This document shows positions 5,729 to 6,574 of a stretch of 6,574 nucleotides of DNA, piece by piece. The notes beneath the pieces are model-generated. The model ran no database searches. It saw only the letters and a program-made list of their open reading frames with translations, and was not told the origin of the DNA. The position numbers and the translations under genes were made by a program. The DNA lies in assembly GCA_031552355.1 (NCBI GenBank), contig JAVBMO010000157.1, positions 1-6,574 on the forward strand, given 5' to 3'. Position 1 is the stretch's first letter. Every line of letters starts with the position of its first letter. The stretch is from JAVBMO01 sp031552355 (GTDB lineage Bacteria; Bacteroidota; Bacteroidia; Bacteroidales; P3).

Positions 5729-5738
5729 TTTTTGAAAA

Positions 5739-6574
5739 ATGGCCAATTTAAAAGACGTACGGCTTCGGATTGCCTCTGTGAGTTCCACTCAGCAGATTAC
5801 TTCTGCCATGAAAATGGTGTCGGCGGCGAAATTGCGCAAAGCTCAAAATGCCATTTTGAAAATGCGCCCTTACGAAAACAAATTGGCTGAAATTTTCCAA
5901 AATGCCAGCGCCAACCTCGAAATAGAGTCGCCCTATTTGGTAAAAAGAGATAAAAAGGAAGTTCTTTTTGTGATTGTTGCATCAAACAAAGGGCTTTGCA
6001 GTTCTTTCAATTCAAATATCATCAAGGAAGGTGTGGCGCAAATAAAACGGCTTCAGGAAAAAGAACCGAATGTCAAAATTTCGCTTATCTGCATTGGCAA
6101 GCGGGCTTCGGATTTTTTCAAAAAGGCCCAATACAATGTCATTGAATCTTACGACCATTTGTTAGATAATTTGGCTTTTGAATCTATTGTGGGCCTTGCC
6201 GACGAGCTGATGGCGAAATTCGAAAAAAAGAAATACGACAACGTTACGGTTATCTACAATAAATTCAAAAATGCAGCCACACAAATTCTTTCCACAGAGC
6301 AGTGGTTGCCCATGCCGATTGATGACAACCCATCCGTTCCGGTTTACCATCAGGCGGAATACCTTTTACAGCCGGACAAAAATGTGTTGTCTTTGAATCT
6401 GATCCCTTTCCTTTTGAAAATCCGGTTTTATAAATTTCTCCTGGATTCTTCGGCTTCGGAACATGGAGCGCGTATGGTGGCTATGCAAACTGCCACAGAC
6501 AACGCCACCACTTTGATAAAAGAGTTGAAACTGTCTTACAACAAAGCCCGTCAAATGGGAATTACCAACGAATT
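5739..6574 (+). CDS. atpG: ATP synthase F1 subunit gamma, 3' truncated by the window edge
   Basis: Gamma is the central shaft that turns with the c ring and drives the catalytic sites. The frame stays open from ATG 5739 to the window end, giving 278 complete codons. The N-terminal helix carries the conserved TQQITSAMKMVSAAKLRKAQ (17-36), the middle has SNKGLCSSFNSNI (82-94), and the C-terminal helix has SEHGARMVAMQTATDNA (240-256) followed by YNKARQMGITNE at the edge. Gamma proteins usually end some ten to fifteen residues after this point, so very little is missing. The GLCSSF segment differs slightly from the common GLCGGF/GLCGAF. It begins 10 bases after atpA, so the two are tightly linked. 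What follows (atpD-atpC or something else) cannot be seen. Confidence 0.96.
   Translation, partial: MANLKDVRLRIASVSSTQQITSAMKMVSAAKLRKAQNAILKMRPYENKLAEIFQNASANLEIESPYLVKRDKKEVLFVIVASNKGLCSSFNSNIIKEGVAQIKRLQEKEPNVKISLICIGKRASDFFKKAQYNVIESYDHLLDNLAFESIVGLADELMAKFEKKKYDNVTVIYNKFKNAATQILSTEQWLPMPIDDNPSVPVYHQAEYLLQPDKNVLSLNLIPFLLKIRFYKFLLDSSASEHGARMVAMQTATDNATTLIKELKLSYNKARQMGITNE

Noticed and set aside
1..6574. CRISPR array, tRNA, rRNA, insertion sequence or phage/defence genes
   Set aside because: No repeated spacer pattern, cloverleaf, terminal inverted repeats or transposase motifs were seen; apart from the short spacers, coding sequence fills the window.

Overview
The window looks like a chromosomal segment from a member of the Bacteroidota. 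Three things point there. The first gene ends in a type A sorting domain of the type IX secretion system, which is found in this phylum. The two best promoter candidates match the phylum's TTG / TAnnTTTG pattern instead of the usual -35/-10 boxes. The MnmA and ATP synthase proteins also have the Bacteroidota look, for example an alpha subunit of 526 residues with an enlarged loop before GSLTALPIIETQ. All genes read on the plus strand. A family or genus cannot be fixed from this window.

Layout: (1) 1-267 is the 3' end of a gene for a secreted or cell-surface protein, cut by the window edge and closed by a strong intrinsic terminator (291-319). (2) A promoter at 344-371 leads into a two-gene unit: corA (439-1359), a CorA-family divalent-cation channel, and mnmA (1364-2428), a tRNA 2-thiouridylase. 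The two genes are 4 bases apart. (3) A 211-base gap (2429-2639) has no gene but holds a weak hairpin after mnmA, a perfect 13-bp dyad and a strong promoter match. (4) From 2640 to the end runs an F-type ATP synthase cluster in the order atpE, atpF, atpH, atpA, atpG (c, b, delta, alpha, gamma). The last gene lacks only its final residues.

The ATP synthase genes encode the proton-driven c ring, the peripheral stalk (b, delta), the catalytic-head alpha subunit and the central shaft (gamma). Subunit a (atpB) is not directly upstream of atpE, and beta and epsilon (atpD, atpC) are not in the window, so they must lie elsewhere. The c subunit has an ion-site pattern typical of proton-coupled enzymes, not sodium-coupled ones.

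The coding content is housekeeping and not a new system. The parts worth a second look are non-coding: a dyad that covers one element of the atp promoter, a large nested RNA structure between atpE and atpF, and a small tandem repeat between atpH and atpA. A perfect 17-bp duplication inside atpE is also notable.
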